NCBI GenBank assembly: GCA_013339895.1
Contig: JABACO010000023.1
Location: 3,074,604-3,138,603 of the forward strand
Origin: Ephydatia muelleri
Lineage: Eukaryota; Porifera; Demospongiae; Spongillida; Spongillidae
Length of the DNA stretch: 64,000 nucleotides
Direction of reading: 5' to 3'
Shown here: positions 16,291 to 31,000 of the stretch, piece by piece
Layout of the letters: each line of letters begins with the position of its first letter
Position numbering within the stretch: position 1 is the first letter of the stretch
Translations under genes and position numbers: made by a program
The notes under the pieces: generated by a model
The model's database searches: none
What the model was told of the DNA's origin: nothing
Seen by the model: only the letters and a program-made list of their open reading frames with translations

Positions 16291-17121
16291 CTACCATCCT
16301 TTCCTGATGATCGAAAATGTGCCTGGTATAGACAAATTGACAACAGTAGAACCTTTTCTCGAGTCCTCAGTTTCAACTTCAGAGATCCTTCCCCCATCAA
16401 TAACCAGGTCAAGCTGGGGCCATAGTTCTTCAAACTCCTGTACACAAGAGAAAAGAACATCTGTTTGCATAGTGTTACATGATTAATTCAGAGACACCTG
16501 CATCACACTGTCAGCAAAATAATTTCAGACTCACTTCGATGGCGAGTGTGCTTCTCGTGTTGCTGATGTTAGCGCTGGTGAGTGCAAGCGGTTCCCCAAA
16601 AGCAGCAACTAAGCTCCGCAAAAGCGGGTAGTCCGGCACCCTGACACCAACCAGGCTCACGCCCGGGTTTAGAGCGGGATTGAGCGCCTCGGAACGCTCG
16701 AACACGACCGTAACCGGTCCAGGGAGCAGGTCACCCAGTAACTCCACGGACACGGTCTGCCTACACCACTTCTCTATTTGTGACACGTCGCTGAGGCATA
16801 TGGCTACAGGCTTGTCTTTCTGGCGCCCCTTGATGGCATAAATCTTCTGAACTCCTTCGTTGGATGCGACAGAAGCTGATATCCCATAGACAGTCTCTGT
16901 CGGAACAGCAATAACACCTCCCGAACGAAGTGTTGCGCAAGACTCTTTGATCACGTTATCGAGCGTTGCCTGTACGTCCATGCGGGTATGTAGGTAGCAA
17001 GACAAAATCCATAGGTGCACGTATGCAGTACCTTGTCTACCCCGTTTGCGCTCATAATTCGGGCCATTCTACGCTGCAGTGAGTTCGCGAGCTGCACGCC
17101 TTTCTGTGAAAGTACAATCAT
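16291..17121 (-). CDS. YRDC: Threonylcarbamoyl-AMP synthase (YrdC/Sua5 family)
   Basis: Forms threonylcarbamoyl-AMP from threonine, bicarbonate and ATP, the first step of t6A37 modification of ANN-decoding tRNAs in cytosol and mitochondria. Exons 17032-17121, 16535-16969 and 16291-16437 join in phase and give 223 residues. Seen are GGVIAVPTETVYG, IKGRQKDKPVAICL, LLPGPVTVVFERS, LVGVRVPDYPL, LALTSANIS and KGSTVVNLSIPG, the full YrdC fold with its ATP and threonine site. Reading on from exon 3 gives RKGW and a TAG. A 40-base intron after 16295 could instead add ten residues ending at 16224; I prefer the simpler reading. The N-terminus is shorter than in human YRDC. The ATG at 17121 is 102 bp from the CFAP47 start on the other strand. 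Confidence 0.93.
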
Positions 17122-17223
17122 AGCATTCCCAGGTTCCAATTAATAGTGGAAATTATCTATTGGGTGGTTAATTGTACGTACATTTAATTTACCAACTGTT
17201 TCCGTAGCAACGAATGCAATAGC
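17122..17223. promoter_or_regulatory. Shared YRDC/CFAP47 promoter
   Basis: Only 102 bp separate the two diverging start codons. The region contains CAATT-type AT-rich sequence and CCGTAGCAACG (17203-17213), close to an X-box (RFX) half site GTNRCC/GYNACC. RFX control would suit a cilia gene, but the match is partial. Confidence 0.4.
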
Positions 17224-18892
17224 ATGGATCGCAACAGTAGACCCGTGGAGTTTTCTGTAGATAAGATAACCGTTTTAAACGATGGCAGAGGAAATAAGAA
17301 AACCATCTGCTACGTTCAGAACTGCAGCACAGCGTCGCTGAAAATCAGGGTAGCTATTAGCCAAAAAAGTGACCCTGTAAGTTTAGCGTTTTACGATTGA
17401 ATTGCGCAGTCATTACATTGCTGCAGGTGTTCCGTCTTTTGAACGGGTATGACGAACACACGATAGCTAGTGGACTGAAGCATACAGTGATTCTGCAGAG
17501 TGAGCCGCAGCAAAGGGTCCCCTACAGCGGAGAGCTGGAGGCCTTTGTGGATGGGAAGCTGACGTGTGGAATACCGATTGAAATGTGAGGAGCAATGAAA
17601 CTTTGAGATTGTGTCTAGATACAATGGCTTATTTGAGGCGCACGATCTTGGATGTTCTTACAGGAACAGTTTAAGACACAAAGCATGCAAGACGCATTTT
17701 AAGATGTGGGTGGAAATTTGAGGCTATATTGGTTCAGATCTATTAAAACCCCGATATGTCCATACATCAGTACAGCTTTAAAATACAAAATACCAATGTG
17801 CAAACAGGGAATAATTCTAATATACACCTATGTGCTGCCATTTGATGATCTTACCACTGGAACCACTGTTTAGATGTTTGTATAATGCAATAGGCCAGCA
17901 CATTACCATGAAAATTAACATTGCTCTAAAGGCTGCTGCCATCCTGCTTGATTGAAGTGTCATCCCATGTGGTGGACTTTGGTCTCCTAGTGAGGGAGCA
18001 CCAGATAGTGACAAAGACCTTCACCATTGCTAACAATGGAACCACTGAAGGAGGATTTATTTTAGTCACAGAATCACTACCTCCTTTTTACCGAGTCTCC
18101 CCATGTCAAGGAGGATTGAAACCCAAGGAAAAAATGGAAGTCCAGGTAAAATCTCAACTAGTATTTTTTTATTAACAAACAAGCATAGTATGTGTCAAGC
18201 CATTGTCATCGTTTCCCTATCAGATTGAGTTGCTTTGCAAACAACTAGGTTCCTTCAACGAAATCTTGAAGTGAGTTCATGTGTTCTAGGCCTGCATTTC
18301 TATATAATTCTCAGGATACTACTTGACGATGCATTTATATTATAGGATACTGTCTGAAGAGACAAGGGCTGAGATCCACAGTATCAATGTAACAGGCAGC
18401 ATTGAAGTTCGTAAACTGGAGCTCTTAGATTCCAGCACCCAGAGTGCAGTAGAGCATGTTGAATTTGGATCAACGTACTATGGAACTTCAATAATACAAA
18501 GAGCAATGTTATACAACAATAGTCCTGCCAGTACCCAGTTTGTGGTTCTCTTGGATACGCAGTCCATTGCCACCATAGAGGTGAGCTGAAGCAACTGGGC
18601 AGCATCCCCTTTCCCTCCTCCCCCAGGCAAGGCAGGCATACAACTCTTCTCCTCCATCTCTAGGGATTGGACAAGAGTGGAACTCTTGCATTGGCCTGTA
18701 CTCCTGGTGGCCTGAGCCAGGACAAGTGGAGAGAACAGTGCAATTCACCACAGAGTGAAGAAGTGATGGGAGTGAGACCTCAGCAGGCAAGAGGCTATGT
18801 GGAGTGGATGGCAAAGTAATTACATTATTTCCTTCTATCCGCACATACCATCTGCATGCGCACACATGCACATGCACACACAAATACACACA

Positions 18893-18961
<69 letters not shown>

Positions 18962-21900
18962 CGCATGCACTCACCATGCACAATGTGTAGGGCACTCTAA
19001 ATCCTTACGAAACCAGAGCAATTGAATTTGTGTTCTCCCCTCATGTTTACAAATCTGAGACAGGGTGGGGCCAGTTTCAGACTTTGGTTTCACGGAGGGA
19101 TTATGCGCTCTTCTTTAAATTTATGAATGCGTCAGTTCACTCATCACAGAGCAATGATCACGGTAGGAATTGGAGAGGGGTGGTAGAGGAGGGAGAAGAA
19201 TAAGGAGAGAAGCTAGTGGGATGGACATGGGTGTATGGTAGTAGATCCTAGAATCTATGAAGATGCAAATGTAGAGTAATCACAATGCGGGATTAGTGAG
19301 ATTGCACACAAATCACCTCCTCTTCACACATGTCTCTTTGCACATACCCCTCATACATACCCTCTCTGCGCTATTCTCATGCGAAGTGTTGCTCGAGGTA
19401 GCCGCAACAGGCACTGCCCTCCCAGTTGACATCCAGCTCTTACCCGCGACGCACGTGGACTTTGGCGGCTGTCTCGTCAATTTCTGCTCCTGCAAGCAGC
19501 TCCAGCTGTGCAACAACTCGTCTACGCTGCCTTTGGAGTTCTCCTGTCGGAAGCTGGCGCATTATAGATGCGATCCAGACAAAGGAAGGCTAGAACCTGG
19601 CCAACAGTTGGAACTACTCGTCTCCTTTCGACCCCGGCAGCTCGGCGATCTGAACACAACGCTACGGATCGAGCTCTTGGGGCCAGACGGACCGAAGAGC
19701 AAAGTGAACGGGACCGCACTGCTACGCACGGTAGTGGTGCAGCTGAATGGCTGCGGCATCTCGACGCACATTGACGGAAAGCGGCGTTTCAAAACGGTTC
19801 GTCTTGCCCACCCTGATGATCGCGCCACTAGCGTCAGACCTCACGATGGCGAAAAAGTTAGGTGCGTTTGATATTTAGCATTCGGTTTCATTGTAATATT
19901 AATTTCTTGTTATGGAATATTCTAATTCATTTCTTCCACTGTGTATGTACAATGTAGAACTCGCTATACTAAAGTACAGCGCTACACGTACCTTGATCCC
20001 GACTATGCCTGGTCTCCTGAAGAGGCCGCCGCCATCAGAGAACACAAATATCTGTACACCGATTTCATCCGGCAGCGCAGGTTGGATAGAGACTGGAGGG
20101 CAAAGGAAGCGTAAGCGTTTGCATGCATGAGGTACGTCTTCCATACTGGATGGATTTCGCCTGCAGGGTGCTTTCTCGAGCGTCTCAGCGATATCAGCTG
20201 GAGCTGGGGATCCTTCCAGCTGATGGCTTGGAGCCTCCTCACATTGGCACACCTCGAAAATCTAGGGCTACAGCATCCAAGACGATCTCTGTTAGTGGTT
20301 GCGGTGAACGGATGGCCACACTGGAAGAACACTTGTCTAGCATGTCCCAAGAACTGGTGAGGCGCTATATAGCGACGCATTTAATTGTCTGTGTGAACTT
20401 GCATGGGTACATTTCTGCAGTCATATGTGCAGTGTTGCTCCAACAAGGCATATGGAGCAAATGTCGTGAGTGAGTGCACGGCTGTGCTGGTCCCGAGTCA
20501 ATTGAGCCAGATTGTGATTGGTTAGTGCCAAGGCTTGCCTCTCCTCTGATTGTTGTCAAGTTCTTTCTTCCTCCTCCTTCTCCTTGTCTTTGATTTTATA
20601 AATTTCCCTTCCTTACCTTATATTAACTTACATGGCTGTGTTCTATTTTCATTTCCTGTCTTGTTGTGTTTTGGTATCTTCACCTCTGTTTCTCGCAGTT
20701 TCTTCGAATAACCCTTTCTTCCCTCCTGCTCATTTCCCCTCCTACTTAACTCTTGAGACCTTCACACTAATCACAGTATATTTCTGCCATTTATAGAGCC
20801 AACAGTGCTGGACTTCGGTTGCATTGTAGCTGGGATTCCAATGGAGAAAGCTGTAATAGTGAAAAACTACATGTCTCAGAGCATTGCCTTGAGTCTCAAA
20901 GTAAATGCCCTGTCCCCTCACCATAGAGAGTGTCTGTCATACCATACTCTGCACACATGCACACACAGATTGATAGCCTTGAGTTGCAGCCCAGGATCTA
21001 TGCAGCTACAGAATCCCATGTGTCCATGATTCTTCCACCAAGGTCATGCACAGAGATACCGCTTGTATTTCAGAAGACCACGGTTGGAAATTTTGAGAGG
21101 TTGGGCGCAGCAATGTTGTTATCTTGCATGGCCCCCTCCCTCACAACCTGTTCCTTGCTTCCCTGCTCAGGAGCCTAGAGTACACCATCAACAGACACCA
21201 CAGACACCACATCCCTGTGAGGGCTTGCACCGTTCCGCTGAGTCTCAAGCTCTCGTCCCACACCGTGGTGCTTCAAGAGCCCCTCCTATCTCCTCCAGGC
21301 ACAGGTAGGGAGGACCAGCTGCGGAGCAAACCCCAGTGACTTAACCTTCGTTCCATTTTTGAAGGTCTCACTGGATCTTTGGTGATGGCCAATGAGCACG
21401 ACATCCCGATTCCCTTCCAGTGGCTGGCAAAGGATGCTGGAAGTGCCTTGGCATTCCAGATGACGCATCCAACAGGTGACTTTATCGCTAGAGTTTTTTT
21501 TTTCATTGATATGTATCACGGGGTCATTGAGGAGAGTTCTAGGGTCACCAAAGCATCACTGTTGGTGGGCACTCCATGGTTGTCTTGTTCATGGTGTCCA
21601 TTCAGTTACTGATGTTCCAGGGTTACACATGCACCATCATGCACTTAACCATATAATAATTGGATGCTATCCTATAGCAATGATTAAAATTCTGTTTTCT
21701 GACCATAAAATTGTACATAGGTGTGGTCCCAGCCAAAGCCAGTCTGTTCAGTGAATTTTCCTGCCAGCCGTCCTATACCTGTCCTAAGAGCACCGAGTTC
21801 TTGTTGTTCCTTGGTGAAGGTACATCTGTCCCAAGTGCTTCTGTCACCTTGGTTACTCAGGTACACTAGAGTGCATTTGCAAGAGAGTAAACACAATATC

Positions 21901-22068
21901 TTGATTGTGATGTCTTCTCGTTTCAAGTTTGGGAAGCCTATGTGCAATTTTCATGAGAAGAGAGTTTTTTTTGGAGCAGTGCCCCTCAATTTGACCACCA
22001 CTACATCTATTCATCTTGAAAACTTGGGTGAAAACCACGCCTACTTTCAGGTGAGAATGTGGGTGTAT

Positions 22069-22106
<38 letters not shown>

Positions 22107-24917
22107 CATGTACAACCAATCTGATCTCCACCATGCACAGGTGTCGGATCCATCCCCTCATCCAGGACTGCAGGTCTTTCCCACCAGCGGCTGCATAGCC
22201 GCCAAAGGGACCACAGAGCTGACACTCACGCTCCACACAGAGCAGTTAGGGAAGGTGGACACTGACATCACCGTCCAGCTGCGCCAGGGCAAGACCCTGC
22301 ACCTCAAGGTGATTGGGAGTGTGCAGCAGCCCATCCTCCACATAGACAAGGTACCCTGCACACACATCTGACCTACTAAAGTAATGAAAAGGGTATTTAT
22401 TTTATTTTTTTAATAGAAAACTTTCCAGTTTGGGGGAGTGCACTGTGGAGCAACGGCATCCTGCCCATTTGTGGTGACCAATGAGGTAAAGACACACATA
22501 ATACTCCACTGCCACCCTCTCCCTCTCATTTCATCTCACTTCCCTCCTCCTCCCCACCCTCATCGTACCATCTAGAGCCCTGTGAAGGCGGAGTTGATCT
22601 TTGACTTTTGTTTCTTGAAGGATTTCTCAGTGGTGACCCTTCCGTCATCTGAAGGGGGAGATGACTGTATGTGTGCCACCTGCAGTGGGCTGCCGCCATT
22701 TGTATGTATCATCATTGGTTCCCCTGTCCCCCACAGCGAATGAAGGGATAGTCCCTGACAGGAATGACCCAAATGTGTACACCTTGGTGATTCCTGGGAA
22801 GGAGAGCAGGCACTGTGCACTGCAGTTTACCCCTAGGGATGTGAGTGCTTTTTTGATATAGTATTTAGTAGTGCAAGGGCGTTGGTTTTTAAAAATACAA
22901 AAATCAGCCTCATTTTGGTATGTGCACACAGCCATCTTTTCTTGCTGCTTGTACTTCTATGTTTCTCCTTCCTTACCACATGTCATGCCCTTATTTGAAC
23001 TCATCCACCAACTGTAATCAGCTTGCTTAATTGTCTGTCTCATCCTATTTTTAATTGCATTGCCCTATCCACCGCTTAGTTTCATTGCCCTATCCACCGC
23101 TTAGTTTCATTGCCCTATCCACCGCTTAGTTTCATTGCCCTATCCACCGCTTAGTTTCATTGCCCTATCCACCGCTTAGTTTCATTGCCCTATCCACCGC
23201 TTAGTTTCATTGCCCTATCCTACTCTTAGTTTCATTGCCCTATCCTACTCTTAGTTTCATTGCCCTATCCACCGCTTAGTTTCATTGCCCTATCCACCGC
23301 TTAGTTTCATTGCCCTACCACCGCTTAGTTTCATTGCCCTATCCACCGCTTAGTTTCATTGCCCTATCCACCGCTTAGTTTCATTGCCCTATCCACCGCT
23401 TAGTTTCATTGCCCTATCCACCGCTTAGTTTCATTGCCCTATCCACCGCTTAGTTCCCTAGTTTCATTGCCCTATCCACCGCTTAGTTTCATTGCCCTAT
23501 CCACCGCTTAGTTTCATTGCCCTATCCACCGCTTAGTTTCATTGCCCTATCCACCGCTTAGTTTCATTGCCCTATCCACCGCTTAGTTTCATTGCCCTAT
23601 CCTACTCTTAGTTTCATTGCCCTATCCTACTCTTAGCTTAATTACTCTATCCTACTCTTCTGTTATTTTCAAGGTTGCCTCATATGACTTCAACCTGCCA
23701 ATCCTGGTGAATGGGTCACGCCCACCTTCACCTCCACCCTCCCCATGGCCACCATCACGAAGCTCCAAAATGACCATCACCTCGCAACAAGGTAACTGCA
23801 TGGTCTGGGGACTGTCCAGAGGCCAAAGTTAAGAGCAGCTATTTCTTGCACCTGCCATTTTTACAAACTCCATCAGCGCCACCAATGTACGATGTCACGC
23901 CTACGAGACGTGTTCTGGCGACTGCCCTCAGACCACCTCTGATTGTCTCTAACCCACTGCTCAACTTCACTATCTCACCAAAGGAGTTTGAGGAGGGCAT
24001 TACCACTGATGCTCAGGTTGGGATAAAGAAGGGGTGTGGGGAGAGAGGGAGGTAGGGAAAGTTAGAGGGAGGTGAGGGGCAGTGAGTCACAGGTGGTTGT
24101 CTTTAATACGACATTTTCTGGAATCGACAGAAGATAAAGTTGACCAACTCAAGCAATCAGCCACTCACCTGGGCCTTGGACTGGTCTGGAAAGCCACGAA
24201 TTGAAGATGGGACCTTCAACTTTGCTCTTCCCACTGGTGTGTCCTTCTACCCTCCCAGCACATCATCTAAACCACAGTTTGGAGAAATTGGCTATCTGGA
24301 ACCAAACAAGGAATTTGATTTTGTGGTCACTTGCTCACCACGTATGTTACTAAACCTCACAGGCATAGAATTAAAATATAAGATTTTTACCCCACCTTTT
24401 CCTGTACTTAGGTCACCATGGAAACTTTGAATGCATTGTACCCATTTTTCTCAATGGCAATGCTTCCCAGCCTTACTGCATGTTACGCATGGGGGCGGAG
24501 CTAAGAGGTGGCAATATATGCGTCCAGCCGGCACACATTGCAGTCCAGCCTGTGCCGCTGGGAATAACGCTATCCGCTCGGTTCACTGTGTGTGTGGAGG
24601 GCTTTGCTGGGTAAGAGATTCCATTTTCCCTCCCCTTGGGCACACACACACACCTTCATACAAATCTTGCACACCCTCTGTGTACCCTGTTCTGCTCCAG
24701 ACCTGTGGATTTGGACGCAACCGTTCCGTCTGTGGACAGCCAGGTTCACTTTGAGGTGAAGTTTCTCTCTGGTGGTCACGCGGAGGACTGCTGCAAGCAG
24801 GCTGTGGAGCTTCCCTGCCTCATCGAGTTCAGCTCACTCCTCCCCATCACCCTCACCACTCATGTTGTGTTTGCTGACAAGTGGAGCGAAAAGAGGTATA
24901 CATGTATGAAATCATTG

Positions 24918-24952
<35 letters not shown>

Positions 24953-27935
24953 AACACACACACACACAGGGACTCTGGCAATCCTCTTTGTCTGGCCCTA
25001 GTTCATACTTATTTGACCAATATTAAATTGCAAATTATTAATTAAAATTATTATTTTAAATTTTAGGATCAGAGTGCCTGTCACAGTTGCTGCTGACAAC
25101 AGTCCTTTCACTATCTACGAGTTTCTGGCCAATAATCTAAGCAATAACACCATTAAACTAAACGAGGTCTCTGTTCCCACTTTGATTGTGAATGGTAACA
25201 ACCGTGCTGCCTCAAGCATCGGCCCCTCCCTCTCTGACCTCGCCTCCCTCGTTGCCGGGGGAGGTGCCTCGTCTAGTAGCATCATGGCTTTTGGGGACCT
25301 CTTCTTGCAAGACAGCATCTCATCTGCTTGCCGCTGGCTGTCCATGTTCGGTTGGCCGAGGGGAAGGAAAGCCATCTCCTCTCCAACAGACCTGCGGCAG
25401 GAAGTGCAGAGAGGTAGGGGCCATACCAACACATTGTCTTATCACTCTCCTCCTCACCCTGTCACATATTGGTCCTCTCTCCTCCATCCCTCCCGAAAGG
25501 TGTGGGGAAATCCCCAGGGAAGCTCAAACGCTCCAGTCTCAACCAGTCCCTAGGACCCCTCCTGGAGCTCCTCACTCACATTTGTGGTCGCTTACCTCCG
25601 GGTATACCCTTGACTCCGCCCCCATGCTCCACCCACAGCGAGCAGGTGAACCTCCAGTACTGCATCTACTCCACCATCCTCACCTTCCTAAAGTGAGTTG
25701 CATGGTGTTTTTTAAAGACGGGAGGAATGAGTTCCATTGTGTTGCCATAGTAACCAAGGAGCACAGATGTGGTGTGTGCTACCGGAGGCACTTCTGGACT
25801 ACAGGGACTTCAGTCAGTGGAGGAAGGACAATGATGGGGCTGGGTCAGTGCTCTATCCCTCGTCCAGGGAGGAGTTTGAGGTGTGGTCGAGGCAAGCCTG
25901 GACACACCTCCTCATGCAGGTTATCAAGGTGAGAGGTTATTAATTAACACATTGATGGTGTACATTGCGAAACATTATGACAAAGTGCAGATAGTACATA
26001 ACACTGGACATACATGTTAGATAAGCTTAGTATAAGTGCATGACATTATCAATAAGATGAGACGATGACCTTTGAGTCATTGTGTTTATGTGAATCACAC
26101 AGGTTCTGGTGCTTCCAAGCATCACAGCTCGCGCATCAAAAGACATGGTCGCCATGGACCCCCACAGCAGCAATGTGTACTCCATTCCCGAGAGGGTTCT
26201 TCTGGCTTGGTTAAACCAGCACTACGGTGCACACCGATCTGCCATCTTTGGTGGCAAAGGTTGGCTTCATTCCTCCCCACCATCATCACCCCTCATTCCC
26301 CTTCCTCCCCCTCCTCCTTCCCCCTTCCTCCTCCTCTCCCTCCTCCTCCTCCTTCTCCCTCCTCCTTCCCCCTCCTCCTTCCCCCTCCTCCTTCTCCCTC
26401 CTCCTTCCCCCTCCTCCTTCCCCCTCCTCATTCCCCTCCTCCTTTCCCCTTCCTCCCCTCCTCTCCCTTCTCCTTCTCCCTTCTCCTTCCCCCTTCTCCC
26501 TCCTCCTCCTCCTCCTCCTCCTCCTCCTCTCCCTTCTCCACTCACCATGTGATTTTTTTGCACTAACCCACAATCACTGCTCTGTTCCCTTCATACATAG
26601 AGGCCATCGACAGGGTGGCAACCACATTCGATGTGGACTTGATGGACTGCACCTTCCTGGCCTGTGCCATGGCAGCCTATTGCCCTTTCCTGGTATGAGC
26701 ACCAACTCCATTCCATGACACCTACCCTCCATATATCACTCCCATACATACACACCCCACACACACACACACACAGGTGGACAGCCATTTTAAGCAAATG
26801 TATGTGGAGCCCTCCACACCGGAGCAGTGCTCTCACAATGCACAGATTCTTGTTAGTGCCCTGCATGACATCGGATTGGACTATGACTGTCAGGTATAAA
26901 GAGACGGGTGCAACCTCGCCTTACCCCACCCACTTCAACCCCCTACACACACTGTAGTCCATCCTCCTACCCAGTCCTCCAGCCTATCCCACCTTCCATC
27001 CACCTCATCCCTTACCATCCCACCCCCATGTGTCATTTAACCCACCATGGAGGTTAATGTAGTGTTCTTCCCTCTCCATGAGGATGATGCTGCCTCCATT
27101 CACACCAGTGCTGTGATTTCATTACCCTTGCTTTTCCGAACCCATCCACATAGACCACTGACCTGTGTTCCCCGAACCCCATCCTCCTCATTCTATTCTG
27201 TGCCCACCTGTATCACCACCTGCCATCCTTCAAGCCAAAGACCTCTGTCTGTTTTGCCTCGGTGCTGGGAGCTGTCTCCATTCAGAAGGTACACACTTGT
27301 ATCATTGCGGCGATATGTAACAGCTGGTGAGCTTACCTATGTTGCAATCAGCTTCAGCTGGAGAATCCAAGCTCCAAATCCTTAGTCTACAAGGCTTTAC
27401 TGAGGGGTGGAGACAGTGGAGCATTTAGTGTGGCTGACTTGGGAGAAGACATAGTGGTAGGATTAGACTCCCCTTCCTCCCCCCGCCTTTCGTGGTCAGA
27501 TCACATGCATGTTTTGGTACCTAGCTCCAGCCACGTCAGAGGACTGAGGTGGAGGTGGCCTTCAGGGGCAGGCACGTGACGCGGCAGCCATCCCCTGTCA
27601 CCCTCCTCCTGGTGGCCAAGGGGGGCAGGTCTGTAGCGGGAACCACCCTGGCTTTCAGCCTCCATGCCACAGTGACTGGAGCAAAGCCAATGGTGAGTCA
27701 TGTGCCAGTGCAGTGTGAAGCCAGGCCACATGTTGGCATAAATATGCATGAGATCTCTAACCGGGGGGGGGGGGGGGGGCATCCTGATTTGTTCTTGTTA
27801 GTTGTATGCAAGTGAAAGTCATTATCGCTGCATGTTGGGATTCTCTTAAATGGCTTACACCAGCATTTATTACAAATGGACTTGGCTACAGTATATACAT
27901 GTAGAACACACACAATGTAAAACAAAATACTTACC

Positions 27936-28032
<97 letters not shown>

Positions 28033-31000
28033 CCTCCCTCCCTCCCTCCCTCTCCTTATCAAGGTCAACAAGCCCATCGTTGCCCCTCTCTATCAGCCAC
28101 AGACCCTCAGCCTAGAGGTGTTGAGTCCTTTTGAACAGGAGGAGGAGTTTGAACTGCGTCTGTTTGAGTCCAACGATCCAGGACTGGTTAGCTCCCCAAG
28201 GTGGGCTGTGCTAGTACATGCGTGCTTGCAATGTACTGCCACTTCCATTTATAATCTTGCAGCTTCAAAAGGGTTAACACAAAGTCCACAGCAGTCATTC
28301 CAGCATCAGCCTTTGATCAGAGTTAGTCAGTACATTTCCAAAAATGCTGTTATCTTATCCACATACCACAACACATACCACAACACATAATGCACACTTG
28401 TACCATGCAGGGAGCACTGATCACATGCAGCTCTTCCATTCCAACGTGCATACCATCCGTCTCGTTCCGGGGCAGCCGGCTCTGATTCCGCTCCAGTTTG
28501 TGCCCCTCAGGATGGAGTCGCGGCACTGCTCTATTGTGCTCTCCAACGGCACCCAAGGAGAACTGGTGCTTTCTGTGGCTGCAACCATCAAGCTGCCCTA
28601 CCCTCTCGTCCCACACTCCAAGCTAGTGCACCCGAGCTCCTTTGTGAACGAGCAGACCAAGACCCTCCACCTTCAGACCTACGTGGGACAGAAGGTCCAG
28701 GAGGAACTGGTGGTCGGGAGTCACAATCCCGCGTTCGAGGAGGCCATCATGGCTGTGGCCAGGTGGGGGATGAGCGAGGTCGAACTCAAACGCAGAAGCT
28801 TGACCGGCTCGCTCAAGTATGCAGCCCTGTCGGCAGCCATGGCCAGTTTGTCCCTCGGTGCCAAGCCACTGTCGGGCGACGACGCGCTGTCAGAAGAATC
28901 AAATAAACTGGTGTTCGTTGTTGAAGGTAGCGGCAACCATTTTGCCACCCCACACTCCATCTCGGTCCCTGTGTCCGGGGATAGCGAAGGGAGAGCGGTG
29001 CTCCCGGTCACCTTTTGTGCCGAGAAGGAAGGTCAGTACGAGTGCCACCTCGTTCTGAGGTCGGAGTATGACGTGAGGACCCTGGTGGTGGAGAGTACGG
29101 TGATGGCCTTGGAGAGGGCCACAGAGCTGGAGTTCCGCACCCCTGCAATGCACCCAGTGACGCAGGAGATACCCGTGGTGAGGGGCTCGTCTGTCAGTGT
29201 GTGCACATGGATGCTGGTGGAGTAAGCAGCACTCGGGGGGGTGTGCGTCAATGGAAAGGGAGAATAGGTCATGGAACCACACTCTGCATCATGCGATGAT
29301 GCACGACTGCACAGTGGTTCTTGTGTGTGGTGTGGGTGTGGGTGTGTGAGTGTGTATGTGTGTGTGTATGTGTGTATGGGTGTGTGTGTATGGGTATGTG
29401 TGTGCATGTGTGTGTGTTTGTGCGTGTGTGTGTATGTGTGTGTGTATGTGTGTGTTTGTGCGTGTGTGTGTGTATGGGTGTGGGTGTGTGAGTGTGTATG
29501 TGTGTGTATGTGTGTGTGGTATGTTGTATGTCATCCAACACAAGGGATGGGCCAGGCATGCAGATAATTACATTAATTAGGCATTATAGGAAGTATCCTA
29601 TCAACCATTTCGACTAGCTGGTGTTTTCCATGAGAACAATATGATATGACTCGCACGTTTAGTGGTGCAGTCCTTCCCATGCCAATGTGTGACCTCCATG
29701 CTAACAGCTCACCCTTGCCAATGTGTGACCTCCATGCTAACAGCTTACCCTTGCCAATGTGTGACCTCCATGCTAACAGCTCACCTTGCACACTAGTTAT
29801 AAGAGCCAAATCTGAGCCAAACATATGATATAGTCCTTCACTGGAAACGTTAGAGCTTCTTTGAAATGGTTGATAAGATGCTTCCTTTAATGCATGGACT
29901 TACTCCATATACATTGTACATATATCACGATGATTTATTTGGAATTGTTTCATATGAATGCTGTTATTAATCCAATCCCCACACCACAAAATCGCAAGCT
30001 AACTGTAACGCGGCCACGAATTCAACAGAGAATGCTGTTAGAATATATTAGCAGCACTTAAGAGATACAATCACAGCAGCTCTCTAGATACAAAAGGACC
30101 TACGCTTATATACAGATAAATGCACGTGCATACAGACAGACAGTCTAGGGTTCAAAGGTGGGCCACATCAGGTGATAATGTACATCTGCATTACACTGCT
30201 CCCTCCTCATTTGAGATGCTCTCTATTAATGCCCATAATAGTCAGGTGGACGACGTGTGCGTTGAGGGTACCGTGTGTTTGTTGGGCGGGGAATGAGTGA
30301 CTGACGCCCATTGACAACAGGAGGATCTTCAATCGGAGGTGGTACATCAATGGGAGGTACAGGTACATCGCCAGCAGGTGGTTGTGCTTCTGGGAGTGGC
30401 TGTACTTCTTCGTCATCACTCATGATCTCCAACTGTTCACCTAATAGCTCAGGTTGAGGTACTTTGGCTGCAGACTCTTCATTTTGAGTGACTCTAGTTT
30501 TAGTTGCTGGAACATGTGCTGGAGCTTGTATTCCTTCAATACACGGTTTCAGTCGATCGAAGTGCACTACTTGAGTACTTTTTCCTTTCAATGCTCTAAT
30601 CTTGTAGTCACTCTCACCTATACGTTCTTGCACTCGATAAGGTCCTTTCCATGGATGATGCAGTTTCCTTGACTGTCCACGAGGCAGCACTATTGAGTGC
30701 AGCCAGACAACATCACCGACACTGTATGGTTTACCATGCACTTTCTCATCATAGAATGACTTCTGTCTCTGATGCTCCGCATTGCATTTCTCTCGCACTA
30801 CTGCATAAGCATTGTGTAAGGCATTCCTGAGCTCAGTTGCATATTCTCCTGCTGTGAAGCTATCACTTGGGCCAGTGCCATACATAAGGTCCACAGGAAG
30901 CCTTGCTTGACGACCAAACATCAGATAGAATGGAGTGTATCCTGTTGACGAGTGAACACTAGAATTATAGGCCATGCACAGTTTTCTAATACACTGGTCC

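Noticed and set aside
23056..23640. Regular 25-bp repeats that might be taken for a CRISPR array
   Set aside because: Units abut directly with no unique spacers, in an intron of an animal gene; it is a minisatellite.
26072..26718. Long plus and minus frames rich in Pro/Ser/Leu or Gly/Arg/Glu
   Set aside because: All are translations of the homopyrimidine tract in CFAP47 intron 30.
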